A program made the translations under genes and the position numbers. The notes beneath the pieces are model-generated. The model was not told the origin of the DNA, searched no databases, and saw only the letters and a program-made list of their open reading frames with translations. Below are positions 1 through 6,871 of a stretch of 11,112 nucleotides of DNA, in pieces (position 1 is the first letter of the stretch; each line of letters opens with the position of its first letter). This DNA comes from an uncultured Pseudorhodobacter sp. (lineage in GTDB: Bacteria > Pseudomonadota > Alphaproteobacteria > Rhodobacterales > Rhodobacteraceae), in the NCBI GenBank assembly GCA_937910975.1, contig CALEMZ010000378.1, positions 1-11,112 on the forward strand, given 5' to 3'.

Positions 1-1180
1 GCTGGCTGACGATCAGTTTCATCATCACCCGGTCCGCGCGACCGGCAAAGGCGCTTTGCATGGGCCGGAATGCGGTCGCGTAAACCTCGATCGGTTCTTG
101 CTCCCGCGCGGCCTCTTCTGAAAGGCCAATCGTGCCCATTTCCGGCTGCGTGAACACCGCGCTGGCGAAGAGGCTGTGATCCACCTTGCGGCGCTGCCCG
201 CCAAAGATTGTATCGGCAAAGGCATGGCCCTCGCGGATGGCCACGGGTGTCAAGTTGATGCGGTCCGTCACATCGCCCACCGCAAAGATCGAAGGCACCG
301 CCGTCTGCGAGTAGTCATCGACCACGATCTGCCCGCCGCGCCCCAACTCCACGCCCAGCTCCTCCAGCCCCAGACCTTTGGAATTGGGCTTGCGGCCCGT
401 GGCATACAGCACCGCGTCAAACATCCGCTCGGACCCATCGGTGGCCACGGCGCGTATACCGCCAGACACAGCTTCCAGCCGCATCACATCGGTGCCGCAG
501 TGAATATTTACCCCATTTTCCCGCATCGCTTCTGCCACATGGCCGCGCGCCTCATCATCAAAGCCGCGCAAAATCTGCGCGCCGCGGTAATATTGCGCAA
601 CCTCGCAGCCCAAACCATTCAGAATACAGGCGAATTCCGAGGCAATATAACCACCGCCGACCACCAGGACCCGTTTTGGCAAGACATCGAGACTGAAGAT
701 TTCATTGGAGGTGATCGCAAGCTCTGCGCCCGGAATATCGGGCACGAAAGGCGCGCCACCTGTCGCCACGAGGATATGTCTGGCGGTAACTGTCGCACCA
801 TCGGCCAACGTAACCGTATGGGCATCTTGCAGCACGGCGCGGCTGTCAAACACCGTCACCCCCGCCGCTGAAAGCCCGCCGCGATAGGCTTTTTCCAGCC
901 GGTCCAGCTCCGTATCCAGCTTGGCGCGAAACGCCGCCCAATCAAACCCGCCGAGTTGGGCCTCCCAGCCATAGGCGCGCGCATCTTCCACCATTCCGGG
1001 GTATTCAGAGGCAAAGACCATCAGCTTTTTGGGCACGCAACCGCGAATTACGCAGGTGCCGCCCATCCGATACTCTTCGGCCAGCGCCACTTTCGCCCCG
1101 TGCGTCCCCGCCGCGATCCGCGCCGCGCGCACCCCGCCAGAGCCGCCACCGATGACAAAAAGGTCATAGTCGAAGCTCAC
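1..1180 (-). CDS. gor: Glutathione-disulfide reductase, C-terminus cut by the window edge
   Basis: This is an FAD-dependent cytosolic enzyme that reduces GSSG to GSH with NADPH. I translated it by hand from the GTG at 1180-1178; the frame stays open to base 1, giving 393 residues of a family of about 450. The N-terminal FAD-binding loop is VIGGGSGG (residues 9-16). The redox disulfide is GGTCVIRGCVPKKL, with Cys43 and Cys48. The IRG form between the cysteines is typical of plant and cyanobacterial reductases, whereas E. coli has VNV. The NADPH fold begins VGGGYIASEF (174-183), followed by Arg199 and Arg205, spaced like the two arginines that give NADPH preference in E. coli Gor. A second FAD motif, IFAVGDVTD, lies at about 244-267. 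The dimer domain with the catalytic His-Glu pair is outside the window. GTG is chosen because a GGGAG ribosome site (1189-1193) sits 8 nt upstream, and because SFDYDLFVIGGG fits family N-termini. It starts 3 bp after the rpiA stop, so the two are very likely co-transcribed. Mercuric or dihydrolipoyl reductase is unlikely given the Arg pair and active-site sequence. Confidence 0.95.
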   Translation of the reverse strand, partial: MSFDYDLFVIGGGSGGVRAARIAAGTHGAKVALAEEYRMGGTCVIRGCVPKKLMVFASEYPGMVEDARAYGWEAQLGGFDWAAFRAKLDTELDRLEKAYRGGLSAAGVTVFDSRAVLQDAHTVTLADGATVTARHILVATGGAPFVPDIPGAELAITSNEIFSLDVLPKRVLVVGGGYIASEFACILNGLGCEVAQYYRGAQILRGFDDEARGHVAEAMRENGVNIHCGTDVMRLEAVSGGIRAVATDGSERMFDAVLYATGRKPNSKGLGLEELGVELGRGGQIVVDDYSQTAVPSIFAVGDVTDRINLTPVAIREGHAFADTIFGGQRRKVDHSLFASAVFTQPEMGTIGLSEEAAREQEPIEVYATAFRPMQSAFAGRADRVMMKLIVSQ

Positions 1181-1183
1181 GCC

Positions 1184-1972
1184 TCATTCTCCCATATCGG
1201 AAAAAATATTGTCAGAGGGCGCGAATTCCACGCGTTCATCCTCCACCTCGCCCGAATTGATATCGCGCACGGTCACGCGGCCGTCGCCATGGCCAATGAC
1301 CACAATGTCGCAGATATCAATGAAAAGTCCGTTCTCAACCACACCGGGGATCTGGTTGAGCACCATCGCCAATTGGCGCGGATTGCCGATCCGCTTGAGG
1401 TGAAGGTCCACGATATAATTGGCCTCATCCGTGATCAGCGGCGCATCGCCATTCATGCGCAGGCTGCATTCGCGGCTGAGAACATCCATGGAAACCAGCG
1501 TCTCTTCGATCAGCGCCTTGGTGGTTTGCCAGCCGAAGGGAATCACCTCCACCGGCAATGGGAAGGCGCCCAACTGCGTCACTTCCTTGGCCGCATCAGT
1601 GATCACGATCATCTGGTCAGAAGCCGTCGCCACGATCTTTTCTTGCAGCAGCGCCGCGCCACCACCCTTGATCAGGTTCAGGTTGGGGTCAAACTCATCC
1701 GCGCCGTCAATCGTCAGGTCGAGCCAGCGCGCCTCATCAAGCGAAATGATCGGCACACCGAGGCTACGCGCCAGTTCAGCCGTACGGCTGGAGGTTGGCA
1801 CGCCCGTCACACGCAGCCCCTCTTCGCGGATGCGTTCGGCTAGGCAGCGCACCATCCAGGCAGCGGTGCTGCCGGTGCCAAGGCCCAGTTTCATGCCGTT
1901 CTCGACAAATTCAACCGCGCGCTTGGCAGCCACAAATTTGGCCTTGTCGATCGGGGAAAGCTCTGCCGCCAT
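1184..1972 (-). CDS. rpiA: Ribose-5-phosphate isomerase A
   Basis: The enzyme interconverts ribose 5-phosphate and ribulose 5-phosphate in the non-oxidative pentose phosphate pathway, and supplies ribose for nucleotides. The 262-residue protein is slightly longer than E. coli RpiA (219), with the extra length mostly at both ends. Visible motifs are the phosphate loop GLGTGST (30-36), DGADE (89-93), KGGGAALLQEK (102-112) and PVEVIPF (140-146). Asp89, Asp92, Lys102 and Glu111 line up at a constant offset of 8 with the E. coli active-site residues Asp81, Asp84, Lys94 and Glu103, so the catalytic set looks complete. The ATG at 1972 is preceded by GCGGAGA as ribosome site. It is the first gene of a leftward pair with gor. 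A TATAAG box at 2003-2008 could serve as the -10 element. RpiB is an unrelated family and is excluded by these motifs. Confidence 0.97.
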   Translation of the reverse strand: MAAELSPIDKAKFVAAKRAVEFVENGMKLGLGTGSTAAWMVRCLAERIREEGLRVTGVPTSSRTAELARSLGVPIISLDEARWLDLTIDGADEFDPNLNLIKGGGAALLQEKIVATASDQMIVITDAAKEVTQLGAFPLPVEVIPFGWQTTKALIEETLVSMDVLSRECSLRMNGDAPLITDEANYIVDLHLKRIGNPRQLAMVLNQIPGVVENGLFIDICDIVVIGHGDGRVTVRDINSGEVEDERVEFAPSDNIFSDMGE

Positions 1973-2002
1973 GTTCGGTCTCCGCTAAACGTTGCACTTG
2001 CG

Positions 2003-2008
2003 CTTATA
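2003..2008 (-). promoter_or_regulatory. Possible -10 box of the rpiA-gor promoter
   Basis: On the minus strand the sequence reads TATAAG, five of six matches to the sigma-70 -10 consensus. It lies 30 bp upstream of the rpiA ATG, which would give a leader of about 24 nt. The G+C-rich stretch where a -35 box should lie shows no good match, so this rests on the -10 alone. Confidence 0.35.
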
Positions 2009-2306
2009 GGCGAGGCGCGCGCTCGGTGCGAGGGGGCAATTTGGGGGTGAAGCCAAAACCGTTGCCATCAAAGCCCGGTGGGGCCAACACATGCAGGGCC
2101 AAAAGCCAAGGCGCAGCCCGGTCACAAAAACCTCAAACTGTTGCGACTTTCGACAATATGGGCCTGCACTATCCCCGCCACAGCCAAAAACCAGCAATCC
2201 GCTGCCGATTCACCGCCCTGCCCACCTTGCGATCCCCCATGAATGGCACAACACCGTTCACACCGCCTGCCGCGATTCCATGCGAAATGTCGTTTTCCAT
2301 CCCACC

Positions 2307-2339
2307 TTTTGGCCCGCGCTGCTATATGCCGGGCCAAAA
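2307..2339. repeat. Perfect 10-bp inverted repeat upstream of the GST gene
   Basis: The arms are TTTTGGCCCG (2307-2316) and CGGGCCAAAA (2330-2339), separated by 13 nt. The spacer contains CTATAT, a possible weak -10 element. The repeat ends 16 bp before the GST start codon and just before its ribosome site GAGGT (2344-2348). It could be an operator overlapping the promoter, or a hairpin in the leader. The 13-nt spacer, a little over one helical turn, fits a dimeric regulator as well as it fits an RNA loop. Confidence 0.6.
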
Positions 2340-2355
2340 TCACGAGGTATCTTGC

Positions 2356-3045
2356 ATGTATGATCTGTATTACGCGCCCGACAATGCCTCGCTGATCCTG
2401 CGTCTGGTGCTGGAGGAGGCTGGCCTGCCCTACCGTGCCGTGCTGGTCGATCGCCGCAAGCGCCAGCAAGACAGTGCCGCCTACCGCGCCATGAACCCCA
2501 CCGGGCAGATCCCGACGCTGGTCACACCCCAAGGCCCGATTTCGGAAACCGCCGCCTGCCTTTTGTGGCTGGCCGAGACGCATCCGGAGGCGGGGCTGGC
2601 CCCCGCGCCGGGGCATAAAGACCGCGCGGCTTTTCTGAAATGGTTGTTTTTCTTGTCAAACACCGCCCATACCGATCTGCGCCAACTGTTTTACCCCGAG
2701 CAATATGTACCTGCCGAGGCCATACCCGCCCATGCCGCTCTGTTGCGCGCCCGGATAATGCGTCATTTCGGCCTGCTCAATACGGCAGCCAGCCAGAATC
2801 CGGCGCTATTTGCAGCCCCTTGCGTGCTGTCATACTACACTGCCACGCTGATGCGCTGGTCTGTGCTTTACCCCAAGGGGGCGGCGCGCTGGTTTCACAT
2901 CGCGAATTACCTGGCCTTGCAGGTCATGGCCACATCCTTGGAAACCCGCCCCGCCACCCATGCCGCGATCAAAGCCGAGGGGCTTGGCCCCACGCCCTTC
3001 ACTCACCCGCAATTTGCCTGCCCGCCCGAAGGCAGCGCCACCTGA
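2356..3045 (+). CDS. Glutathione S-transferase family protein
   Basis: A 229-residue protein with a GST layout. An N-terminal thioredoxin-like domain (about 1-78) contains YDLYYAPDNASLILRLVLEE, the cis-proline segment GQIPTLV (Pro53), and the Ser63-Glu64 pair of ISETAACLLWL that binds the glutamyl part of GSH. A helical C-terminal domain follows. Against beta-class GSTs (LYYTPGSCSL), the catalytic Cys10 is Ala here (Ala11) while the next Ser is kept (Ser12), so Ser may be the thiol-activating residue; the substrate cannot be told. The ATG at 2356 is chosen because GAGGT lies 7 nt upstream and the protein begins at the usual first strand. The longer frame back to 1795 would run through the intergenic region and into rpiA. 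The next gene starts 10 bp after the stop, so the two probably form one transcript. The inverted repeat at 2307-2339 may control it. Some GST-fold proteins are not transferases, so the activity is inferred. Confidence 0.88.
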   Translation: MYDLYYAPDNASLILRLVLEEAGLPYRAVLVDRRKRQQDSAAYRAMNPTGQIPTLVTPQGPISETAACLLWLAETHPEAGLAPAPGHKDRAAFLKWLFFLSNTAHTDLRQLFYPEQYVPAEAIPAHAALLRARIMRHFGLLNTAASQNPALFAAPCVLSYYTATLMRWSVLYPKGAARWFHIANYLALQVMATSLETRPATHAAIKAEGLGPTPFTHPQFACPPEGSAT

Positions 3046-3055
3046 AAGCCAGCTT

Positions 3056-4435
3056 ATGTTTCTCTCCGTCCTCGATATGTTCAAAGTTGGCATCGGTCCG
3101 TCCTCATCGCACACGATGGGGCCGATGGTGGCGGCGGCGCAATTTCTGGAAACGCTGCGCAACAGCCCGTTTCACGCGCATGGGCTGCGGGCCACGCTGC
3201 ATGGTAGCCTCGCCTTCACCGGGGTTGGCCATGCGACCGACCGCGCCACGATCCTTGGGCTGGCGGGCTTTGTGCCGCAAACCTATGACGCGGCGCGCGC
3301 CGATCAAACCCTAACCGCGATCAAGGCCACGAAAACCATTGATGCCCCCGGTCTTGGCCCGCTGCGCTTTGATCCCACGGCCGATCTGCTCTTTGACTAC
3401 GGCCCCAACTTGCCCGGCCATGCCAATGGCATGGTGCTCCGCGCCACTGATGCGCAGGGCGATGTGATTCTGGCCGAAACCTATTATTCCATCGGCGGTG
3501 GCTTTGTGCTGACCGCCGCCGAACAGGCCGCAGTGGCCACTGCCAAATCCGCGACCCGCTCCGAGGCCCCCTTCCCTTTTGAAAACGGCGCGGAAATGCT
3601 GGCAATGGCAAAGAACTCAGGCCTGTCCATCGCCCAGATGAAGCGCCGCAACGAGTTGCTGTTTCGCAGCCCCGAGGATCTGGATAAAGGCATCGCCCGC
3701 GTCTGGGAGGTGATGAATGATTGCATCAACCGCGGCATGGAAGGCACGGGCATCCTGCCCGGCGGGTTGAAGGTACGCAGGCGCGCCAAGGGCATCCATG
3801 ATGCGCTGATGGCCGAGCGCGGGCTGAACATGACCGCGCCGCACACCATCAATGACTGGATGGCCCTATATGCCATGGCCGTGAATGAGGAAAACGCCGC
3901 CGGGGGGCAGGTTGTCACCGCGCCCACCAATGGGGCGGCGGGCGTGGTGCCTGCGGTGATCCGCTATTACCTTGACCATGTGCCGGGGGCCTCCGCCTCC
4001 AAAGTGGCGGATTTCTTGCTGACAGCGGCGGCGATTGGCGGGCTTTGCAAGCACAACGCCTCGATTTCGGGGGCCGAATGTGGATGTCAGGCCGAGGTCG
4101 GATCGGCTGCTGCTATGGCTGCGGCGGGTCTTGCCGCCGTGCTGGGCGGCAGCCCCGAGCAGATCGAGAACGCCGCCGAAATAGCGCTGGAACATCACCT
4201 CGGGATGACTTGCGACCCGGTGATGGGCCTCGTGCAGGTGCCCTGCATCGAGCGTAATGGGTTGGGCGCGATCAAGGCGGTATCGGCGGCCTCCCTCGCC
4301 TTGCGCGGCGATGGTGTGCATCTGGTCAGCCTCGATGCCTGCATCGAGACGATGCGCCAGACCGGGCAAGACATGCATGAAAAATACAAGGAAACCTCGC
4401 TTGGTGGCCTTGCCGTGAATGTACCAAATTGCTGA
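3056..4435 (+). CDS. sdaA: L-serine ammonia-lyase (dehydratase), one-chain iron-sulfur type
   Basis: The enzyme deaminates L-serine to pyruvate and ammonia with a [4Fe-4S] cluster instead of PLP. At 459 residues it matches one-chain SdaA proteins (454 in E. coli). The N-terminal beta domain opens with FKVGIGPSSSHTMGPM (9-24) and contains YYSIGGGF (143-150). The C-terminal alpha domain holds GGQVVTAPTNGAAG and the cluster cysteines. Cys344 (with Cys342 beside it, in ECGCQ), Cys386 (MTCDPV) and Cys397 (VPCIER) have the same 42- and 11-residue spacing as Cys343, Cys385 and Cys396 recalled for the Legionella enzyme. The start at 3056 places the conserved LSVLDMFKVGIGPSSSHT at the N-terminus. The frame is open further back to 2960, but that would overlap the GST gene. 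The ribosome site is weak (GAAAG). It lies 10 bp behind the GST gene, which suggests translation in one operon. Whether GST and serine catabolism are functionally linked is unclear; the cluster is oxygen-sensitive, so glutathione chemistry is one possible link. Confidence 0.95.
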   Translation: MFLSVLDMFKVGIGPSSSHTMGPMVAAAQFLETLRNSPFHAHGLRATLHGSLAFTGVGHATDRATILGLAGFVPQTYDAARADQTLTAIKATKTIDAPGLGPLRFDPTADLLFDYGPNLPGHANGMVLRATDAQGDVILAETYYSIGGGFVLTAAEQAAVATAKSATRSEAPFPFENGAEMLAMAKNSGLSIAQMKRRNELLFRSPEDLDKGIARVWEVMNDCINRGMEGTGILPGGLKVRRRAKGIHDALMAERGLNMTAPHTINDWMALYAMAVNEENAAGGQVVTAPTNGAAGVVPAVIRYYLDHVPGASASKVADFLLTAAAIGGLCKHNASISGAECGCQAEVGSAAAMAAAGLAAVLGGSPEQIENAAEIALEHHLGMTCDPVMGLVQVPCIERNGLGAIKAVSAASLALRGDGVHLVSLDACIETMRQTGQDMHEKYKETSLGGLAVNVPNC

Positions 4436-4469
4436 TCCGGCACCCGTAAGCTGCCCGCGCGAAACGCTT

Positions 4470-4483
4470 CGTCCTATCGGACG
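4470..4483. terminator. Short hairpin between convergent genes
   Basis: CGTCC (4470-4474) and GGACG (4479-4483) form a 5-bp stem with a 4-nt loop, 35 bp after the sdaA stop. It overlaps the stop codon of the leftward sulfotransferase-like gene (4474-4476). No T-run follows on either strand, so it is at best a weak terminator and may be chance. Confidence 0.25.
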
Positions 4484-5130
4484 CCGGGACGCTTAAGATA
4501 GCCCGCCTCGGACACCGCCGCGTAAAGCGCGAATTCTTCGGCGTTCTGGTCACGAAACCGCGCCACTACGGCGTCACTTAAGCTGTAATCCACGGGCTTG
4601 CGCAGGGGCGTCACATTACGTTCTGGCAAGGTCAGTACGTCACCGATCTGGTCCGACAAGAACGCCTCCAACTGGTCAAGGTGGCGATAATCAAACAAAT
4701 GGTCCACCCGTGCCACCCGCCCAGTCCAACCGACAAAACGGTCCTGCCGCCCCACATTGGCAAATTTTGGCGGCGGCTCGCTGAGGTAGGCAAGCATGAA
4801 TGCCTCAAAGCTCATGCCTTGGGTGCTCACTGGTAAATGCGCGACGTTCTCGCGCAACCTGTAGCGATACCAGCTTTGCATCCGGCTCAGCGGCTCACGG
4901 ATCACGGCAAGGGTCTGGACCGGCCCGCCAAAAGCCTCGTTCAGGCCTGCCGCGTGGCGCAGCAAATAGCCGGTAAATCCAATATGGCGCGCCGCCTCAT
5001 TCGATAAGGGCAGCGTATAGGGCTTGAGCATTGCGCGCAGCGCCAAAGATCCGGTCTTTGGCGTTTCCAGCACGACCAAACGTTGCAGGCCTAAGATCAA
5101 CACGCAGCAAAATCCCTTTTCATCTCGCAC
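4474..5130 (-). CDS. Sulfotransferase-fold family protein
   Basis: A 218-residue protein with the two nucleotide-binding elements of PAPS-dependent sulfotransferases. The first is the 5'-phosphosulfate loop ETPKTGSLAL (22-31) after a hydrophobic strand. The second is VIREPLSRMQSWYRYR (76-91), where Arg78 and Ser86 would contact the 3'-phosphate. RNVTP (171-175) and a C-terminal helix ending in EFALYAAV also fit the family. From memory, short relatives are frequent in Roseobacter-group genomes and are sometimes mislabelled gamma-glutamyl kinase. The acceptor is unknown; sugars, lipids or peptides are possible. The start is uncertain. The ATG at 5130 has a poor ribosome site, while the GTG at 5103 (nine residues on) has AAGGGA 9 nt upstream and gives an N-terminus (VLILGLQRLVVLETPKTGS) more like family members. 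It is transcribed alone, convergent with sdaA and divergent from the transporter. No signal peptide is visible, so it is probably cytosolic or peripheral to the membrane. Confidence 0.75.
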   Translation of the reverse strand: MRDEKGFCCVLILGLQRLVVLETPKTGSLALRAMLKPYTLPLSNEAARHIGFTGYLLRHAAGLNEAFGGPVQTLAVIREPLSRMQSWYRYRLRENVAHLPVSTQGMSFEAFMLAYLSEPPPKFANVGRQDRFVGWTGRVARVDHLFDYRHLDQLEAFLSDQIGDVLTLPERNVTPLRKPVDYSLSDAVVARFRDQNAEEFALYAAVSEAGYLKRPGVR

Positions 5131-5274
5131 TTACAAAGCGGAATGCCCGGCTTTTTGCAAGCCCCCCCCGCCACAGATCCACCGCCCTCCTACAGACATA
5201 AACTGCCGTTTTCATCGCATATTTTGGTCAATTCAGACAGGACGGGCACGCGCCCGCCCGCTACCCCTAACGCC
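5131..5274. promoter_or_regulatory. Divergent promoter region with a run of eight C
   Basis: These 144 bp separate the leftward sulfotransferase-like gene from the rightward transporter and must hold the start signals of both. I see no clear -35/-10 pair. On the minus strand a TTGCAA element precedes the sulfotransferase-like gene with a poor -10. On the plus strand CATATT (about 5218) is a possible -10. A C8 run lies at 5162-5169. Confidence 0.4.
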
Positions 5275-6219
5275 ATGATCACAGTCATCGCCCCAGCACA
5301 AAGCACCGACCGCATCTTGACCGGCGTCACCTTGATGCTAGCCTTTTGCCTGTTGGCCCCCATGCTCGACGTTTCGGCCAAACTGGCCACCGCCACCCTG
5401 CCCGTGGGTCAGATCGTGGCCGCGCGTTTCATCGTTCAAGCCATGCTGATGCTGCCTTTCGTGCTGCTGATGCGGCTCGATTGGCGCATCAGCCGCCGGA
5501 TGCTTGGCCTTGTGACAGCACGCGCCATTTTCCTGATGCTGGCCACTTATTGCTTTATCGCCGCCGTGGCCGTGATGCCCATTGCCGATGCACTGGCGAT
5601 TGTTTTTGTGGAACCGTTCATCTTGCTGATCCTTGGCCGCCTGCTCTTTGGCGATGAGGTGGGACCACGCCGGATCATTGCCTCAACCGTCGGGTTTTGC
5701 GGCGCGCTGCTGGTGATCCAGCCCTCACTCTCCGCCTTTGGTTGGGTGGCGCTGTTTCCACTCGGCACAGCCCTGACCTTTGCCCTTTACATGCTGATCA
5801 CCCGGCAGATGTCGCGCTCCATGCACCCCGTCACCATGCAACTGCACACCTCGCTGGTTGGCACCGCTATTTGCCTGCCGCTGCTGTGGGTTTTTGACGG
5901 GTCCGGGATCAAGGAACTCGATGCGCTCATGCCCGAGGGGCTAAGTTGGCTCTGGCTGTTCGGCGTCGGGTTCTGGGGCGCGTGCAGCCATATCTGCATG
6001 ACCTATGCGCTGAAATTCGCGCCCTCCGCCACGCTGGCCCCGCTGCACTATCTGGAGCTGATCTCGGCGGTGGCTCTGGGATATCTGATTTTCAACGATT
6101 TCCCTAATCCGATGACCTGGGCTGGCATTGCTATCATTTCCGGCTCTGGTCTTTATATCATCTACCGCGAACAGATGGTTGCGCGCGCCACCGTTACGCC
6201 CCCCAGCGCCGAATACTAG
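5275..6219 (+). CDS. DMT-superfamily (EamA) transporter
   Basis: A 314-residue inner-membrane protein with about ten hydrophobic helices in two EamA-type halves (roughly 15-150 and 155-297). It shows family features: a charged residue after helix 1 (LDVSAKLA), RFIVQ at the start of helix 2, the VFVEPFILLILGRLLFGDEV segment (110-129) at the end of half one, and APLHYLELISAVALGYLIFND (255-275) at the equivalent place in half two. Such proteins export or import amino acids, nucleobases or other small metabolites; the substrate cannot be read from sequence. The ATG at 5275 gives a normal length and topology but lacks a visible ribosome site. The frame stays open upstream to 5143, where the translation (MPGFLQAPPATD...) is Pro-rich and unlike a transporter, so I reject it. 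The last 26 bp overlap the 3' end of the opposing thiamine pyrophosphokinase gene. Confidence 0.88.
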   Translation: MITVIAPAQSTDRILTGVTLMLAFCLLAPMLDVSAKLATATLPVGQIVAARFIVQAMLMLPFVLLMRLDWRISRRMLGLVTARAIFLMLATYCFIAAVAVMPIADALAIVFVEPFILLILGRLLFGDEVGPRRIIASTVGFCGALLVIQPSLSAFGWVALFPLGTALTFALYMLITRQMSRSMHPVTMQLHTSLVGTAICLPLLWVFDGSGIKELDALMPEGLSWLWLFGVGFWGACSHICMTYALKFAPSATLAPLHYLELISAVALGYLIFNDFPNPMTWAGIAIISGSGLYIIYREQMVARATVTPPSAEY

Positions 6220-6871
6220 CCAGCCGCGCCGCCAGCGCCTGCGCCAGCCGTGCACGCGGCACTATGACCAGCATCCCCGGCCCCGCCATGCGCAGCCGCA
6301 CCGGGCCTGTGGCCGCGTTTGAGGTGCCAACCCGCCCGTCCGGCGCAAATTCAATCCCGTCGATCGGCCAGCGCAAGCCGCTGCTCTCGCCCCGCAGCGG
6401 TGCCATGGGAAACAGGCTGATCCGGTCGCCGGGGCGCAGGGCGATCTCCAGCTCCGGGGGGGCTGCAAACACAATATCCTGCCGGCCGATCAGCAAACAA
6501 GGCACATCCGCATGCTGCACCAGCGCCGAAAGCGTCGCCAACTCATGGTCCAACCTGCCACCAAGACAACCCAGCCCCAGCACGAAAGGCGCGCGAATAT
6601 GCCGTAACGCCTTGCCAAAATCGGTGCTCTCCTGCTCAGCCACCCGGTGCATGACGCCCTGAAACCGCGCCTTGGCCGCAGCCGAAATGCTGTCCATATC
6701 GCCGATTACCGCCGCCGGCGCCAAACCCGCCGCCAAGGCGCGGTCCGCCCCGCCATCGACGGCCACCAGGCACGGCGCCAGCGCCAGAGACGCCGCGATA
6801 TCCCGCTTGGAAACCGGCCCCGCAGCCAGCAAAGTCACCCCTTCGCGGGATTCGACAATTCCTTGATTCAT
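6194..6871 (-). CDS. thiN: Thiamine pyrophosphokinase
   Basis: The enzyme transfers diphosphate from ATP to thiamine, giving the active cofactor ThDP directly, as expected in thiamine salvage. The 225-residue protein is normal length. Motifs in order are VAVDGGADRAL (36-46), PAAVIGDMDSIS (52-63) with the acidic metal/ATP site, ESTDFGKAL (81-89) with Asp84 and Lys87, and LGCLGGRLDHELATLSAL (100-117). A beta-rich C-terminal thiamine-binding part contains SLFPMAP (152-158), GLRWPIDG (165-172) and the Ser184-Asn185 pair of VGTSNAATG. The ATG at 6871 has no strong ribosome site, but the frame gives a sensible N-terminus. Its 3' end overlaps the convergent transporter gene by 26 bp. The gene is divergent from the large unknown gene at 7013. 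No THI-box riboswitch is recognisable in the 141-bp upstream gap. Confidence 0.93.
   Translation of the reverse strand: MNQGIVESREGVTLLAAGPVSKRDIAASLALAPCLVAVDGGADRALAAGLAPAAVIGDMDSISAAAKARFQGVMHRVAEQESTDFGKALRHIRAPFVLGLGCLGGRLDHELATLSALVQHADVPCLLIGRQDIVFAAPPELEIALRPGDRISLFPMAPLRGESSGLRWPIDGIEFAPDGRVGTSNAATGPVRLRMAGPGMLVIVPRARLAQALAARLASIRRWGA

Larger units (their letters stand above)
1973..2355. other. Divergent intergenic region between rpiA and the GST gene
   Basis: These 383 bp separate two divergent genes. Short open frames exist on both strands (for example 1985-2197 minus and 2091-2363 plus), but their translations are Cys-, Pro- and Arg-rich, match no family I know and lack good ribosome sites, so I treat the stretch as non-coding. 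The rpiA end holds the TATAAG box at 2003-2008. The GST end holds the inverted repeat 2307-2339. GGGCCAAAA occurs at 2096-2104 and again at 2331-2339. The middle (about 2110-2290) shows nothing I can name. A small RNA or a decayed gene cannot be excluded by eye. Confidence 0.6.

Noticed and set aside
956..1843. 295-codon open frame on the plus strand opposite rpiA and gor
   Set aside because: Antisense shadow of two certain genes; the translation is low-complexity His/Arg/Ala-rich.
1795..2355. N-terminal extension of the GST frame
   Set aside because: It runs through rpiA antisense and intergenic DNA. The good ribosome site and the family start both point to 2356.
2122..2616. 164-codon minus-strand open frame across the GST start
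   Set aside because: Mostly antisense to the GST gene, with no recognisable motif.
5143..5274. Upstream extension of the transporter
   Set aside because: It would add a Pro-rich 44-residue tail unlike any DMT transporter, and it occupies the space needed for the divergent promoter.
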